From assembly GCF_017562075.2 (NCBI RefSeq), contig NC_054083.1, positions 8,066,768 to 8,130,767 of the forward strand: a stretch of DNA of 64,000 nucleotides, given 5' to 3'. Each line of letters opens with the position of its first letter. Within the stretch, counting starts at the first letter, position 1. Made by a program: the position numbers and the translations under genes. This DNA comes from Anopheles merus (lineage: Eukaryota > Arthropoda > Insecta > Diptera > Culicidae). Below, in pieces: positions 24,258 to 34,204 of the stretch. Below the pieces are notes generated by a model. It ran no database searches. It saw nothing but the letters and a program-made list of their open reading frames with translations, and was not told where the DNA came from.

Positions 24258-25675
24258 CTACCTGAGGTCTGGTATTGGTGTTCGGTCGTGAGAATGCTGC
24301 CGGCGTACAAAATCAAAGGAGGGCAATAAAGAGTAATGTTGCTGATTGCTATGTTTGCACCGATTGGTCGAAGGACAATCTTTTATGCTGTGGTCGACTC
24401 TTAAACAATTAATGCAGAGATTCTTCGCTCGCATTATCTGAAGGCGCTCAGATTGCGGAAGTCGCATAAATTGGGTAATGTACCATAATAAGTGATATAG
24501 CCGACAGCAAGAACATTGTTTTGTATTATTTGCGGTGTACGAATAGTACAAAAGATGTGAAGAGGGCCTTACGGCAGGCACAGATGCAGAGCCTACATCC
24601 GCAGATTTACTCATATAAACGGAGTCTAATGTCTTAATTCTTCTGTTGGAAATTGTATTGAATTGCATTGTAGTTAGTTTAGAAAATTTGATTAATTGAA
24701 ATTGCATGTTTTCGTTAATTGTTTCAAATGGTGAAATATTTCAATTGAACTAGATCAGTCACGGATAGGAATTGGAGAATGAACTCTTAGGATTAGGATG
24801 AAATGAACTAGCAAATGAACTATGTAATGAAATGACAAGTAAATAAACAGTAGCAAATTGATTGGCGCAAATGACGCAACGGTTTATCCATTCTCTTCGG
24901 CTTTCGGCAATCCGTATTTCACAGCCAGCTTTTTAGTGATAATTTATCTAGTGATAATATATCTACGCAATGTGTAAGAGTTTCCGCTGGTAGTTTGGAG
25001 CACAAAACATATTCTAACATTGAGCTCCATTGGTCGGTTGGCTCTCCTAGCTTTTGAATCATTTTTACATGCCGATTAAATTCATCTACCAATCTATGCA
25101 AGTCAGCTGACGATTCTTTTCGTAATTGTGGGATGCCGAACATTTGCTTAAAGTGCATCTTTTGCAGAAGGTATTCATTTGAGAATCGCTCCTTGAGCTC
25201 CTGCCATGCGATGGAGTAATTCGATGCGCACAATGGGATCGACTCTATAAATCTAGTGGCCTCACCAGTTAATGAAGCTCTCAAATAATGGAATTTTTGT
25301 ACATCCAAAACACTTGCATTGTTGTGAACTAATGCTTCAAAGGTCAAGGTAACTCGAGCCAAGCTCAGAGCTAACGGCTTGATCTGTTTGAGTAGGCATG
25401 TGCGATAGCATGGCGCTTTTCATAGCATTGAACCTTTCCTCAAAATTATTCATCAACTTCTCTTCTTCTAGTTTTTCAGCTTCACTGGGCGCTAGCAAAC
25501 ACAATTGCGTATGAGCCGTTTCAAATTCCTTTTCCATGTCTTCAATCGTTTAGAGCATGACAGGCACCAGATGCTTGTGTTGTTCAGGGTGGAAATTTGC
25601 TATGAAAACTTAATTTCTTTTCAGCTTCGTGAATAAAGAATTCAACTTTTGCCTAAGGCTCGCAATTTCGGACAT
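24258..25675 (-). pseudogene. BEL/Pao gag remnant
   Basis: Starts at an ATG at 25675 (MSEIASLRQKLNSLFTKLK) and meets a stop soon after. 25337-25537 and 24919-25362 give EKLEEEKLMNNFEERFNAM, VLDVQKFHYLRASLTGEATR, WQELKERFSNEYLLQKMHF and FNRHVKMIQKLGEPTDQW, the gag-like region before the nucleocapsid. 24258-24707 carries the zinc-knuckle part CINCLRVDHSIKDCPSTNRC with HYSLL. Two or more frameshifts and stops are present. The leader up to the probable 5' LTR (25676-27001) contains the RTE insertion. Confidence 0.8.
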
Positions 25676-26152
25676 CTTTATACTTGACCTATAGAGATGG
25701 CGGGACTCGGAAAACCGTTGCAACGATGATGGCGGGGAAACACACACAGTTGACGACGGATGGCTGCTCCAAACTGCGACTGGCGGGAAACACACGATTA
25801 CGAAGACGGATATAACACGCGCGAAAGTAACCGGTTGCAACACGGAAGATAAGCTGACGTTTTCTCACACTAATGCTCAACGGATTGAACAGTAACTTAA
25901 CTTTAGTGTTCCTTGTAACAAGACGTTACACGATTCAAAAGCGAACGAAATCTTATATCATAATAAAGGCAAGACGCCTCACAGTTTTTTACGCGACTGC
26001 GGTGAATCGCTGAATTTTATCAAAACGCGATGGCTGCGGTAGGACGCTTGTTATAGCTTTTGCGATGGCCCTGGCAAGACACCGAGGAAGGCGGCAGTGA
26101 GCCTGTCCTTTTGGAAACGGACTGAATACGAAGGAGACGCGGACACGCAATC

Positions 26153-26779
26153 TTACTACCTTACTAATCCGGCGCTACAACCGATTTGCGGTCTTGGCCT
26201 GCCTCAGGAGTGGACACTCGGAATCGCTCACGGTCTCGCGCCTTCGTCTGCCAGTCCGTTGTCCTGGCCTTATTGGCGGACACCTCCACGACATTTTGCC
26301 ACCTCAATTTGGGCCTACCACGCCTCCTCTGTCCTTGTGGACGGGCTGGGTTTCCGTTTACGGGCTGGGTAAAAAAGGTAAAAAAAGATTTTACGGGCTG
26401 GGTCGTCCGTTTCCATGCGTATAACATGGCCAGCCCACCGGAGCCTGGCGAGCTTTATACGCTGTACGACAGTGAGGTCGCCGTACATCTCGTATATCTC
26501 GTCATTACAGCGGCTCCTCTATTGTCCTTCCACACATACGGGGCCAAGTATCCTTCTGAGCATCTTCCTCTCGAACGCGGCTAAGGGGGTGTCGTCAGAT
26601 TTGGACAGTGTCCATGTCTCAGAGGCGTATGTGAGTACTGGTACTATAAAGATACTATACAGTCCCAGCTTCGTCCGTCGCTACAGGTTCTTTGAGGTGA
26701 ACTGCTTTTTCAGGCTGTAGAATGACCGGTTGGCAGCCAGCATCCTTGCGCGCAACTCAGCTTCCATGCTATTGTCGTT
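26153..26779 (-). mobile_element. RTE-type LINE 3' fragment, 5'-truncated
   Basis: Flanked by a perfect 14 bp duplication GCGGACACGCAATC (26139-26152 and 26780-26793). The minus-strand reading contains a decayed ORF2 C-terminus: TYASETWTLSKSDD, FERKMLRRILGP, QWRSRYNDEIYEMYGDLTVV, RIKLARLRWAGHVIRM, RTTDWQTKARDRERFR, and ends GGTTGTAGCGCCGGATTAG plus a TAAG-like tail. The same sequence recurs at 58247-58771. The words GGGCTGGGT and GTAAAAAA are duplicated near 26345-26405. Confidence 0.88.
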
Positions 26780-27001
26780 GCGGACACGCAATCAATGAAG
26801 AGTAATAAACGGCACGATTGTCCCTTTGCGGGTTGAAAATACACATTTACTAGACGCCTAAGTTCGTACACTCAAATTGGTTTTAACGATCGTTCCTTTT
26901 CACAGTACGCACTACATCACAAAACAAAACGAAAATGTTCAATGAATAAATCTTTTCACTTAGCGCTTATCGAAAAGATTTTCAATTCAGGTCTAGGGCT
27001 G

Positions 27002-27253
27002 GACGTTGTGGTATTTTTCTTCATATAATTTTATTTCTAACGAATAACTTAAACTAGGCGGATTGCGCGCGCGTCCGATCGCTGCCGTTGCCGTTCGTGG
27101 AAGATATGGTTATCGCCGTTAGGACGATCACCTTTCGCATGTTGCCCTCTCACGCACCCTAACCAACGAGTTGATGGCCGCCAAATTATGGCACTCTAAT
27201 TAGAACATAGCTATTTCGAATATTTCGTGCGATCTCATCCGCAGATCCCAACT
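27002..27253 (-). repeat. Probable 5' LTR of the BEL/Pao element
   Basis: About 250 bp, same orientation as 17309-17532. Minus-strand reading: AGTTGGGATCTGCGGATGAG to ACCACAACGTC. Near its end it carries GAAATAAAATTATATG, a possible polyadenylation signal. It is followed (toward lower coordinates) by the gag leader. Confidence 0.65.
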
Positions 27254-28602
27254 CTTAAATATAAACAGGTATTTCATTTTATTTCATTTATTACTTTCAG
27301 TATGTCTGCCTCTGGGGCTGAACATACAATTGCTTAAAAAACCTAGTTGGTCCTATTGGTACTAAACTAATTGGAGCTTAACTAAACTAAGAGGAAATAG
27401 AAAAGGATGTAACCGCATGGAAATCCATAGTGAAGGAAAATAAGCAGCGGATAAGAAGAACATATTTAAAAACAGAAGAGAAATTAAGAAAAAAATGAAA
27501 AAGAGATTAGAATATTAAATAGATTATATTAGAATATTACAATGAATAACAAAAAGCCGGAACATAGTTTAGAAATTAAAATCACGGTAATTTTCATTGA
27601 ATTGACGCAAACAAATAAGCCACGGGTAGTTAGTGCCAAACGCTGTATTGCGGAAATGTATTGCAAGAGCAGTCCGATTTCTCAAACACCTGGAAGGAAC
27701 ATACCAACTAAGTTGGGAAAGCAAGTCTGGAGCATCTACATTCCCTCGCAACAAATTGCTGATAAATGACACACATGCTTTAGTTCGTCTAGATTCGAGG
27801 GTATCAAGATTGATTAATATGCAACGATCACTGTATGACGATAATGTGGTGGTGGAATTTCAAAAGAGGCGACGATATAAGCACCTAGCGAATCGCTTTT
27901 GCACGCCTTCGAGTTTGTTATTCCAACCTGCCCTGTTAGTACAGAAGACAACAGAAGCATACTCAACAACAGGGCGCACTAGGGGACAATAAAATGCCTT
28001 AAGGCACCTCAGATCGGTGAAGCCCGAAGCCATGCGAAAAATAAGGCCAAGGTTTGAATAAGCTTTTCTGATGACCAATTCAAGATGACTATCGAATGAT
28101 AGCCTTTCGTCTATCATAACACCCAAATCGCGAACACATGACACCCTGTTGATAACAGTGTTATTAAGAACATAATTGTGAATAAGAGGGGAATGACGAC
28201 GACAAAAAGAGATGACGCTACATTTACTAAGACAGAGCTCTAAAAAGTTTGACGTACACCAGGAAGAGAGGGAGTTAAGAAGAGATTGGAGTGCGCTGCA
28301 ATCATCCTCTTACATCACTGGAACAAATACTTTATTGTCTTCAACATATAGAAGGTAGCTAGGAAATGGAAGAATAAAACTAATGTCGTTTATGAATAAT
28401 AGAAACAAGAGGGGACTTAGTACACTCCCTTGAGGGACACCAGAGGAATTGGAAAACGGTAAAGAAAAGGACGATCCGTAACTTACATGAAGATTTCTGT
28501 TAGAGAGGTAAGACCCAATCCAGTGAAGGAAAGTCGTAAATGAGCCTAATATAGAGAGCTTCACCAACAGTAGTTTATGAGATAATCTACCAAAAGCAGA
28601 TT

Positions 28603-29097
28603 GTCAGAGTGTCTCAGGCATATTTTATTGGTGGCTTATCACTTTCTGATACTGATGCTCCTGATTTACTCTCGTCCATCTCGTTGTATGTTCCCTCTCG
28701 TTCTCTTCGTCCTCGTGATCCTCTGTCAATTGAAACACGTCATGCTCTCTATACTTTCAATGATCCTTTTTTATCCTGTTTCAGGTTGTTTAACCACTTT
28801 TACCATCTCTTTGATTTCGACTCCTCTCTTAACTCTTTCCGTAACCGTAGTTTTTCTTCTAATTCTCTTTAATTATTCTTCTAAGTTTTCATTAAGTTTA
28901 TGATAGTCTCTACGCTCTACCTATGTTATTTTTCTTTGATTTTTTTTTGCTGGGTCATGACTAGTTTAATAAGGCTTAGTTTTTTTTATTATTTTGTTTA
29001 TTTGTTAGGATTTAATTAGTTTTAAGTCTGTTTTATTTAGCCTTGGTGGCGGATATTGAAAAAAAAGAAAAGAAAAAAAGATAGAAAGAAAAAGAAT
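28603..29097 (+). mobile_element. Nested CR1-like LINE 3' end in antisense orientation
   Basis: A 5'-truncated LINE end within the minus-strand LINE. An 8 bp duplication AGCAGATT (28595-28602 and 29098-29105) flanks it, and removing it plus one duplication restores the host reading DIKSA|FGRLSHK. Its own plus frame (28609-28872) reads GLSLSDTDAPDLLSSISLYV, SLRPRDPLSI, CFRLFNHFYHLFDFDSSLNS, the CR1-type C-terminus. The 3' end is A/G-rich (GAAAAAAAAGAAAAGAAAAA). Confidence 0.88.
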
Positions 29098-29494
29098 AGC
29101 AGATTTAATATCAGTACACACTGTATCAACTTGGTAACCTGCATCCAAGTACAGGAACAATTTGGATATGAACGACATAAGGCTAGAGGTAGTGGAACGT
29201 TTTAGCATAAATCCATGCTGATTAAACGTTACATTCTGTTTCGATAAAAACAAAAGCTCAGAATGAACGATGATTTCCAAAACCTTGCCACTAGCGGGAA
29301 GTAGGGAAATACCACGATAATTGCCTACCCCAGATTTACTGCCTTTTTTTAAAATAAGACATAGACAACCTGTTTTCCATAGAGCAGGGAAATATTCATG
29401 TTGAAAGGAGAGATGGGAATGAATGTAATCATGGGAGCAATAGCGTTGGTGCACTTTTTGAGATTGCAGGTATACCATCTGGGCCAGGAGAATA

Positions 29495-30370
29495 CAGGGT
29501 TTCCCACGATTTATTGGTTGGTTCCCACGATTTTTTGGTCATTTCCCATAATTTTTTGGTGCGTTCCCACGATTTTTTGGTCATTTCCCATAATTTTTTG
29601 GTAGCATCTCACGATTTATTGGTCGGTTCCCAAATATTATTGCTCGGTTCCCAAATATTATTGGTCGGTTCCCAAATATTATTGGTCAGTTCCCATAATT
29701 TTTTGATTTGTTGCGATATGATGTGTATACTCTAGCTAGAGCTTAATTTAGGGTGGCGTGGGGTGGCGTAGGGTGGTGTGGTTTGGTGTGTGGGGTGGGG
29801 TGGAAATATGTGGTGTGATATGAGATGAGGTGTGGTGAAGCTCGATGGGATAAGGAGAGATGATGGGAGTCAGAACGGGGCGAGGTGGGGTTGGGTTGGG
29901 TTTGGTGGGATAGTGGATGGATGCACCATAGGGGTGTAGTAAGTTGGCATGAGTAGATGTGTTAAGTGGGGTTGTATGTAATGGGTTGATGCGAGATGGG
30001 GTGATAGGTGGTAATGGGATGGGGTAAAGTGTGGTGGAATGGGATAGGATGGGGTAGCGCGGGGTGGGACGGTGGGGGAGGGAAGTAGGGGGTCGATGAG
30101 CAGAGCTGGGTTGATATGGAATTTGATTGTGTGATTTTTGGTTTGCATGTAAAAATAAAATTATGACATTCAAACTTAACTGTTGGCTTTTTTGGAGCAT
30201 TTATTGCATTAAATGTTAATGTTTTGTTTAGCATTATTAACATTAACAGTTTGAGCGCTGGCTTTCTGCATTAAAACAGTGCAAGATAAAAGAGCGGTGA
30301 GAGCGTTTCGTTGGGTTACGATCGTTTACTCCCTTTCTGATCTTCAGAGACGATGCTTTTTCTGCATTAT

Positions 30371-30424
<54 letters not shown>

Positions 30425-30623
30425 ATCCCGCTCATATTGTCTGAGACCATTCACAGAGAGTCAAGCAGACCATTCAAGCCGGCGATAGAAATCGATCGCC
30501 GTAGCGCCACAGCCATACTAAATGTCACACTAATAAACGCAGCCATACTAAAACATTAAAAACACTAAAAAAACACTACCAAAATAGAATAAAAAATCTA
30601 TAAAATTAAAATTAATGATATCT
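29495..30623. repeat. Left 1.13 kb terminal inverted repeat
   Basis: From the tip: tandem units of about 20-22 bp (TTCCCACGATTTTTTGGT, TTCCCATAATTTTTTGGT, TTCCCAAATATTATTGGT) to about 29705; then a strongly G-rich segment (29750-30110) made of GGGGTGG, GATGGGG and similar words; then AT-rich sequence; then a TC microsatellite (30371-30421); then CACACTAATAAACGCAGCC and an inner end near 30623. The minus strand gives chance Pro/His/Thr-rich open frames. Confidence 0.95.
30371..30421. repeat. (TC)n microsatellite in the left arm
   Basis: About 25 TC units. The mirrored right arm has a shorter GA tract at 32610-32646, so the two arms have diverged in length here. Confidence 0.95.
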
Positions 30624-31294
30624 AATGATATGATAGTTTAGAAATAAGTTTGAAATAACGGTAACTTATTAAATGTTTTTTCAACCCATATATGAAGTGA
30701 TCGTCTTTTTTAACCATGTTCAAAAAATTGTTTATACACATTTGTTGAAGCATTTAAGCTTTTTGGATCTCATTAATGTAAAAACTACATAAGTTTACAA
30801 TCGAAAAGCACTCGTTATCAGCTTTTTTGCCAAACCGGTTTAAGTAACAAATTTCTGCCTGCAACAGGTGTCACTGTTGCCCCAATATCCGCTACTGATT
30901 GCACGTGTGTGTTCGCGTTCACAGCCTCTCTAATCAGATATGATAGATTACGTTCGGATAGTATACGCATCGAGAATAACCGTATGATCTAGATGATAAC
31001 AGTATCAATGCAAATACAGATACAAATACTCACTGTAGTGAAGGCTTACATATACTAGTAGGCACCTGATTTGTATTTAGGGTTATCTCTTGCAAATCCA
31101 TGAGATTCGATCAATTTGGTGAGAGTGTTTGACAAATTCACAACTGGAAGCAATAAATCATATTTGCAGTATGTTGAAATACAAATAATAGACAACAAAA
31201 ACGTGTAAAACTGTAAAAAGTAATTGTTTATTATCGTGTGTACTCATTAGGCAAAACATCTCAATTTCTAGAAAAAATCTACTGTACGTGAAAA

Positions 31295-32314
31295 ATGGCT
31301 CAGCGAAAAAATACACTAACGAGCAACAAGGACCGTGTGCGTATTTGCACTCTTTTCGAGAGCGGTAAATCGCAGAAAGATATATCGGTTGTAATGGGGA
31401 TAAAACCGTCTACCATTCAACATATTATTAAACACTACGAAGCAAATGGACGAATTTATAAAAAGAAGAGAGGGCCCCGTACTGGTTCCAAAATTACCGA
31501 AGAAATGTGTGGGGCAATCCAGAACTGGCTGGCTGATGATTGCGGACTTACACTAGTTCAGTTAAAGAACAGGCTTAGTGCTAGTTACGGAATAGATGTT
31601 TCGAAATCGACCGTTGATAGGGCCATTAAAGGCTTCAATTATAGTTTTAAGAGAACTTCAGTAGTTCCAGAGAGGAGGAATTGCGAGTCGACTATTACAA
31701 AACGGAAACAATATGCAGATCAATTTTTAAACCTACTTCAGGGTCAAGTATCGGAAGAGAAATTTATTTTCATAGATGAGGTAGGTTTTAACGTTTCAAT
31801 GCGTACAGGATATGGACGATCGTTAGTGGGCACCCCGGCAGTCATGCGTGTGCCACACATAAAGTCCAAAAATATTTCTATTTGTTGCGCAATCAACAAA
31901 AACGAAGTAATTTCCTATACGTCCCAAAGGTTTGCCTTTAATACGTCTAGCTTTGGTAGCTTCTTAGAGCAATTGTTTATTGATTTGCAGGAGAGAAACA
32001 TTTGTGAAGGCGTATTAATAATGGACAACGTAAGCTTTCATCATGCTAGGGCAATTAAAGCCATTGTGGATAGGTATCCCTCGTTCACAATATTATTTCT
32101 ACCACCATATTCTCCATTTCTAAACCCGATCGAAAATATGTTTAGCAAATGGAAAAATATTGTGAAACGAGGGAATCCGACCGATGAGGCGATGATGACA
32201 GATCTCATAGAAACCGGAAGAAACTTAATTTCACAACGGGATTGCGAAAGTTATTTTCGGAATATCATTCCGTATCTAACGCGATCATCCAACTCGGAGA
32301 TAATTGAGGATTAA
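31295..32314 (+). CDS. DD35E transposase of the IS630/Tc1/mariner superfamily
   Basis: Intact 339-residue open frame. The start is the first ATG, in good context (GAAAAATGG) after an AT-rich leader. Residues 1-60 form a helix-turn-helix (ICTLFESGKSQKDISVVMGI, then KPSTIQHIIKHY) followed by a basic KKKRGPRTGSK linker; residues about 66-120 form a second winged DNA-binding region (LTLVQLKNRLSASYGIDVSK, then STVDRAI). The DDE domain has D161 in FIFIDEVGFN, D244 in LIMDNVSFHHA and E280 in LPPYSPFLNPIENMFSKWK. Thirty-five residues separate the last two acids, so DD35E rather than the common DD34E. It would bind the inverted repeats and catalyse excision and TA integration in the nucleus. No stop, frameshift or missing key residue is seen, so it may be functional. 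Subfamily unassigned. Confidence 0.93.
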   Translation: MAQRKNTLTSNKDRVRICTLFESGKSQKDISVVMGIKPSTIQHIIKHYEANGRIYKKKRGPRTGSKITEEMCGAIQNWLADDCGLTLVQLKNRLSASYGIDVSKSTVDRAIKGFNYSFKRTSVVPERRNCESTITKRKQYADQFLNLLQGQVSEEKFIFIDEVGFNVSMRTGYGRSLVGTPAVMRVPHIKSKNISICCAINKNEVISYTSQRFAFNTSSFGSFLEQLFIDLQERNICEGVLIMDNVSFHHARAIKAIVDRYPSFTILFLPPYSPFLNPIENMFSKWKNIVKRGNPTDEAMMTDLIETGRNLISQRDCESYFRNIIPYLTRSSNSEIIED

Positions 32315-32421
32315 GTAGACACCTCCTCTCTAAATAAATAATATTAATATATAAAAAAACTACTTATAAACGAATTATGTTGAGAATATAATAGATGTTA
32401 CAAATAATTATCACTAAACGA

Positions 32422-32607
32422 AGATATCATTAATTTTAATTTTATAGATTTTTTAGTGTTTTTTTAGTGTTTTTAATGTTTTAGTATGGCTGCGTTTATT
32501 AGTGTGACATTTAGTATGGCTGTGGCGCTACGGCGATCGATTTCTATCGCCGGCTTGAATGGTCTGCTTGACTCTCTGTGAATGGTCTCAGACAATATGA
32601 GCGGGAT

Positions 32608-32648
<41 letters not shown>

Positions 32649-33568
32649 ATAATGCAGAAAAAGCATCGTCTCTGAAGATCAGAAAGGGAGTAAACGATCG
32701 TAACCCAACGAAACGCTCTCACCGCTCTTTTATCTTGCACTGTTTTAATGCAGAAAGCCAGCGCTCAAACTGTTAATGTTAATAATGCTAAACAAAACAT
32801 TAACATTTAATGCAATAAATGCTCCAAAAAAGCCAACAGTTAAGTTTGAATGTCATAATTTTATTTTTACATGCAAACCAAAAATCACACAATCAAATTC
32901 CATATCAACCCAGCTCTGCTCATCGACCCCCTACTTCCCTCCCCCACCGTCCCACCCCGCACTACCCCATCCTATCCCATTCCACCACACTTTACCCCAT
33001 CCCATTACCACCTATCACCCCATCTCGCATCAACCCATTACATACAACCCCACTTAACACATCTACTCATGCCAACTTACTACACCCCTATGGTGCATCC
33101 ATCCACTATCCCACCAAACCCAACCCAACCCCACCTCGCCCCGTTCTGACTCCCATCATCTCTCCTTATCCCATCGAGCTTCACCACACCTCATCTCATA
33201 TCACACCACATATTTCCACCCCACCCCACACACCAAACCACCTCGTACCGCTCCACATCACCTCATCCACCCCACACCCCCTCACACCACCCTACGCCAC
33301 CCCACGCCACCCTAAATTAAGCTCTAGCTAGAGTATACACATCATATCGCGACAAATCAAAAAATTATGGGAACTGACCAATAATATTTGGGAACCGACC
33401 AATAATATTTGGGAAACGACCAATAATATTTGGGAACCGACCAATAATATTTGGGAACCGACCAATAAATCGTGGGTTGCTACCAAAAAATTATGGGAAA
33501 TGACCAAAAAATCGTGGGAACGCACCAATAAATCGTGGGAACCAACCAATAAATCGTGGGAAACCCTG
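32422..33568. repeat. Right 1.15 kb terminal inverted repeat
   Basis: Mirror image of 29495-30623. It holds the GA tract (32610-32646), the C-rich segment (about 32925-33315) and the tandem terminal units (about 33355-33568). Relative to the left arm it has extra sequence at about 33238-33285 (CTCGTACCGCTCCACATCAC region). The third terminal unit type is present four or more times, against three in the left arm. Confidence 0.95.
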
Positions 33569-33840
33569 TAAGAAGGTTTTGAGGACAATATAGCTGTTGC
33601 AACCGGTATATCGGTATTGCAAGAAAGTTATGTAGGACCTATAACGGGCCCGATTATAAGTACGATAAGCCGTTGCTGCATATTTGAACAGTCGTTTAGT
33701 GTGTGGATTACGGTATTCCCGATAGTCGCGTAAGTAGCGCTGCTTATCACGCTTCATGGATTTTAGGATTGAATTGGACTAGGGAGGAAAAGTAGGGGCT
33801 TTACGTTGAACTAAACTACACTTTATATTAATAAAAGAAA

Positions 33841-34196
33841 CTAGTTTTTTTATCGTTACACCGTGTTAATCACAAATTTTATTCAAAGTTGCACGCTCCA
33901 CAATATGAGTATAAATTATGATAAAAACTTTTAAATATATACTCTTCATTGCATTTAAACTAGCGTTTAAATGTCAGCCTTATAATGCTCTTGATTTAAA
34001 ATATACCGTCATAAAAAGAAATTAAAATTTACTTAAAAGCTTGTAAGGAATTTAAACATAATTTCATTAAGTGGGTTTATAAAGAGCTAGTAATTAGCCA
34101 AACCTGTTTAATCAAATGCAGCAGTATAGCAATTGCACGGATACTTACAAAATATATCTGTTGTGAAAAAGTCGATCGGTGCCGTACCGTCACAAG
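33841..34196. other. AT-rich non-coding
   Basis: No gene or recognisable repeat is seen between the LINE and the hAT-type fold-back. Confidence 0.35.
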
Positions 34197-34204
34197 ATCA
34201 CAAC

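Larger units (their letters stand above)
17309..27253 (-). mobile_element. BEL/Pao LTR retrotransposon, broken by nested insertions
   Basis: Minus-strand gag (about 25675-24250), protease (about 24225-23840), RT/RNase H (about 22627-20550) and integrase (about 20480-19780) occur in BEL/Pao order between direct repeats at 27002-27253 and 17309-17532. Removing the CR1-like LINE (about 18230-19778, with its mariner), the inverted-repeat element (22628-23837) and the RTE (26153-26779) leaves about 6 kb of internal sequence, close to normal for the family. No matching TSD was found at the outer ends, so the LTR assignment is inferred. All frames are damaged. Confidence 0.65.
29495..33568 (+). mobile_element. 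Tc1/mariner-type transposon with 1.1 kb inverted repeats
   Basis: A 4074 bp element starting CAGGGTTTCCCACGATTTAT at 29495 and ending with the exact reverse complement at 33568, with TA on each side (29493-29494, 33569-33570). The arms run 29495-30623 and 32422-33568 and are nearly identical apart from small differences: about 47 extra bases in the right arm (near 33240), a 13-base difference near 30575, and different numbers of terminal tandem units. The 1.8 kb centre holds one intact transposase gene. It is inserted in the CR1-like LINE on the minus strand. Confidence 0.95.
27254..33840 (-). pseudogene. CR1-like LINE split by two nested elements
   Basis: Minus strand. The 5'-most part (33580-33790) has WSNSILKSMKRD-like sequence with one stop, then YAATAYRTYNRARYRSYITF, the linker between endonuclease and RT. 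After the 29495-33568 transposon the text resumes at PGPDGIPA (about 29485), LWKTGCLCLILKKGSKSGVG, NYRGISLLPASGKVLE, QHGFMLKRSTTSSL and DTVCTDIKSA (about 29105). A nested LINE end sits at 28603-29097. Then FGRLSHKLLLVKLSILGSF, SGVPQGSVLSPLLFLLFIND and YLLYVEDNKVF (28310-28567), where the catalytic YADD reads YVED. 27860-28144 has VRDLGVMIDERLSFDSHLE, and 27569-27772 the C-terminus (VDAPDLLSQLSWYVPSR). The 3' end is near 27256 with an ATGAAATAAAATGAAATAC tail. About 90 residues before RT seem deleted at the transposon junction. Confidence 0.8.

Noticed and set aside
29500..29710. Tandem 20-22 bp units as a possible satellite or CRISPR-like array
   Set aside because: They are part of the terminal inverted repeats and are mirrored at the other end of the element.
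29748..30243. Pro/His/Thr-rich minus-strand frames of 90-150 codons, mirrored at 32776-33331
   Set aside because: They read the C-rich strand of the inverted repeats, overlap in several frames, and differ between arms by indels, as expected for non-coding DNA.
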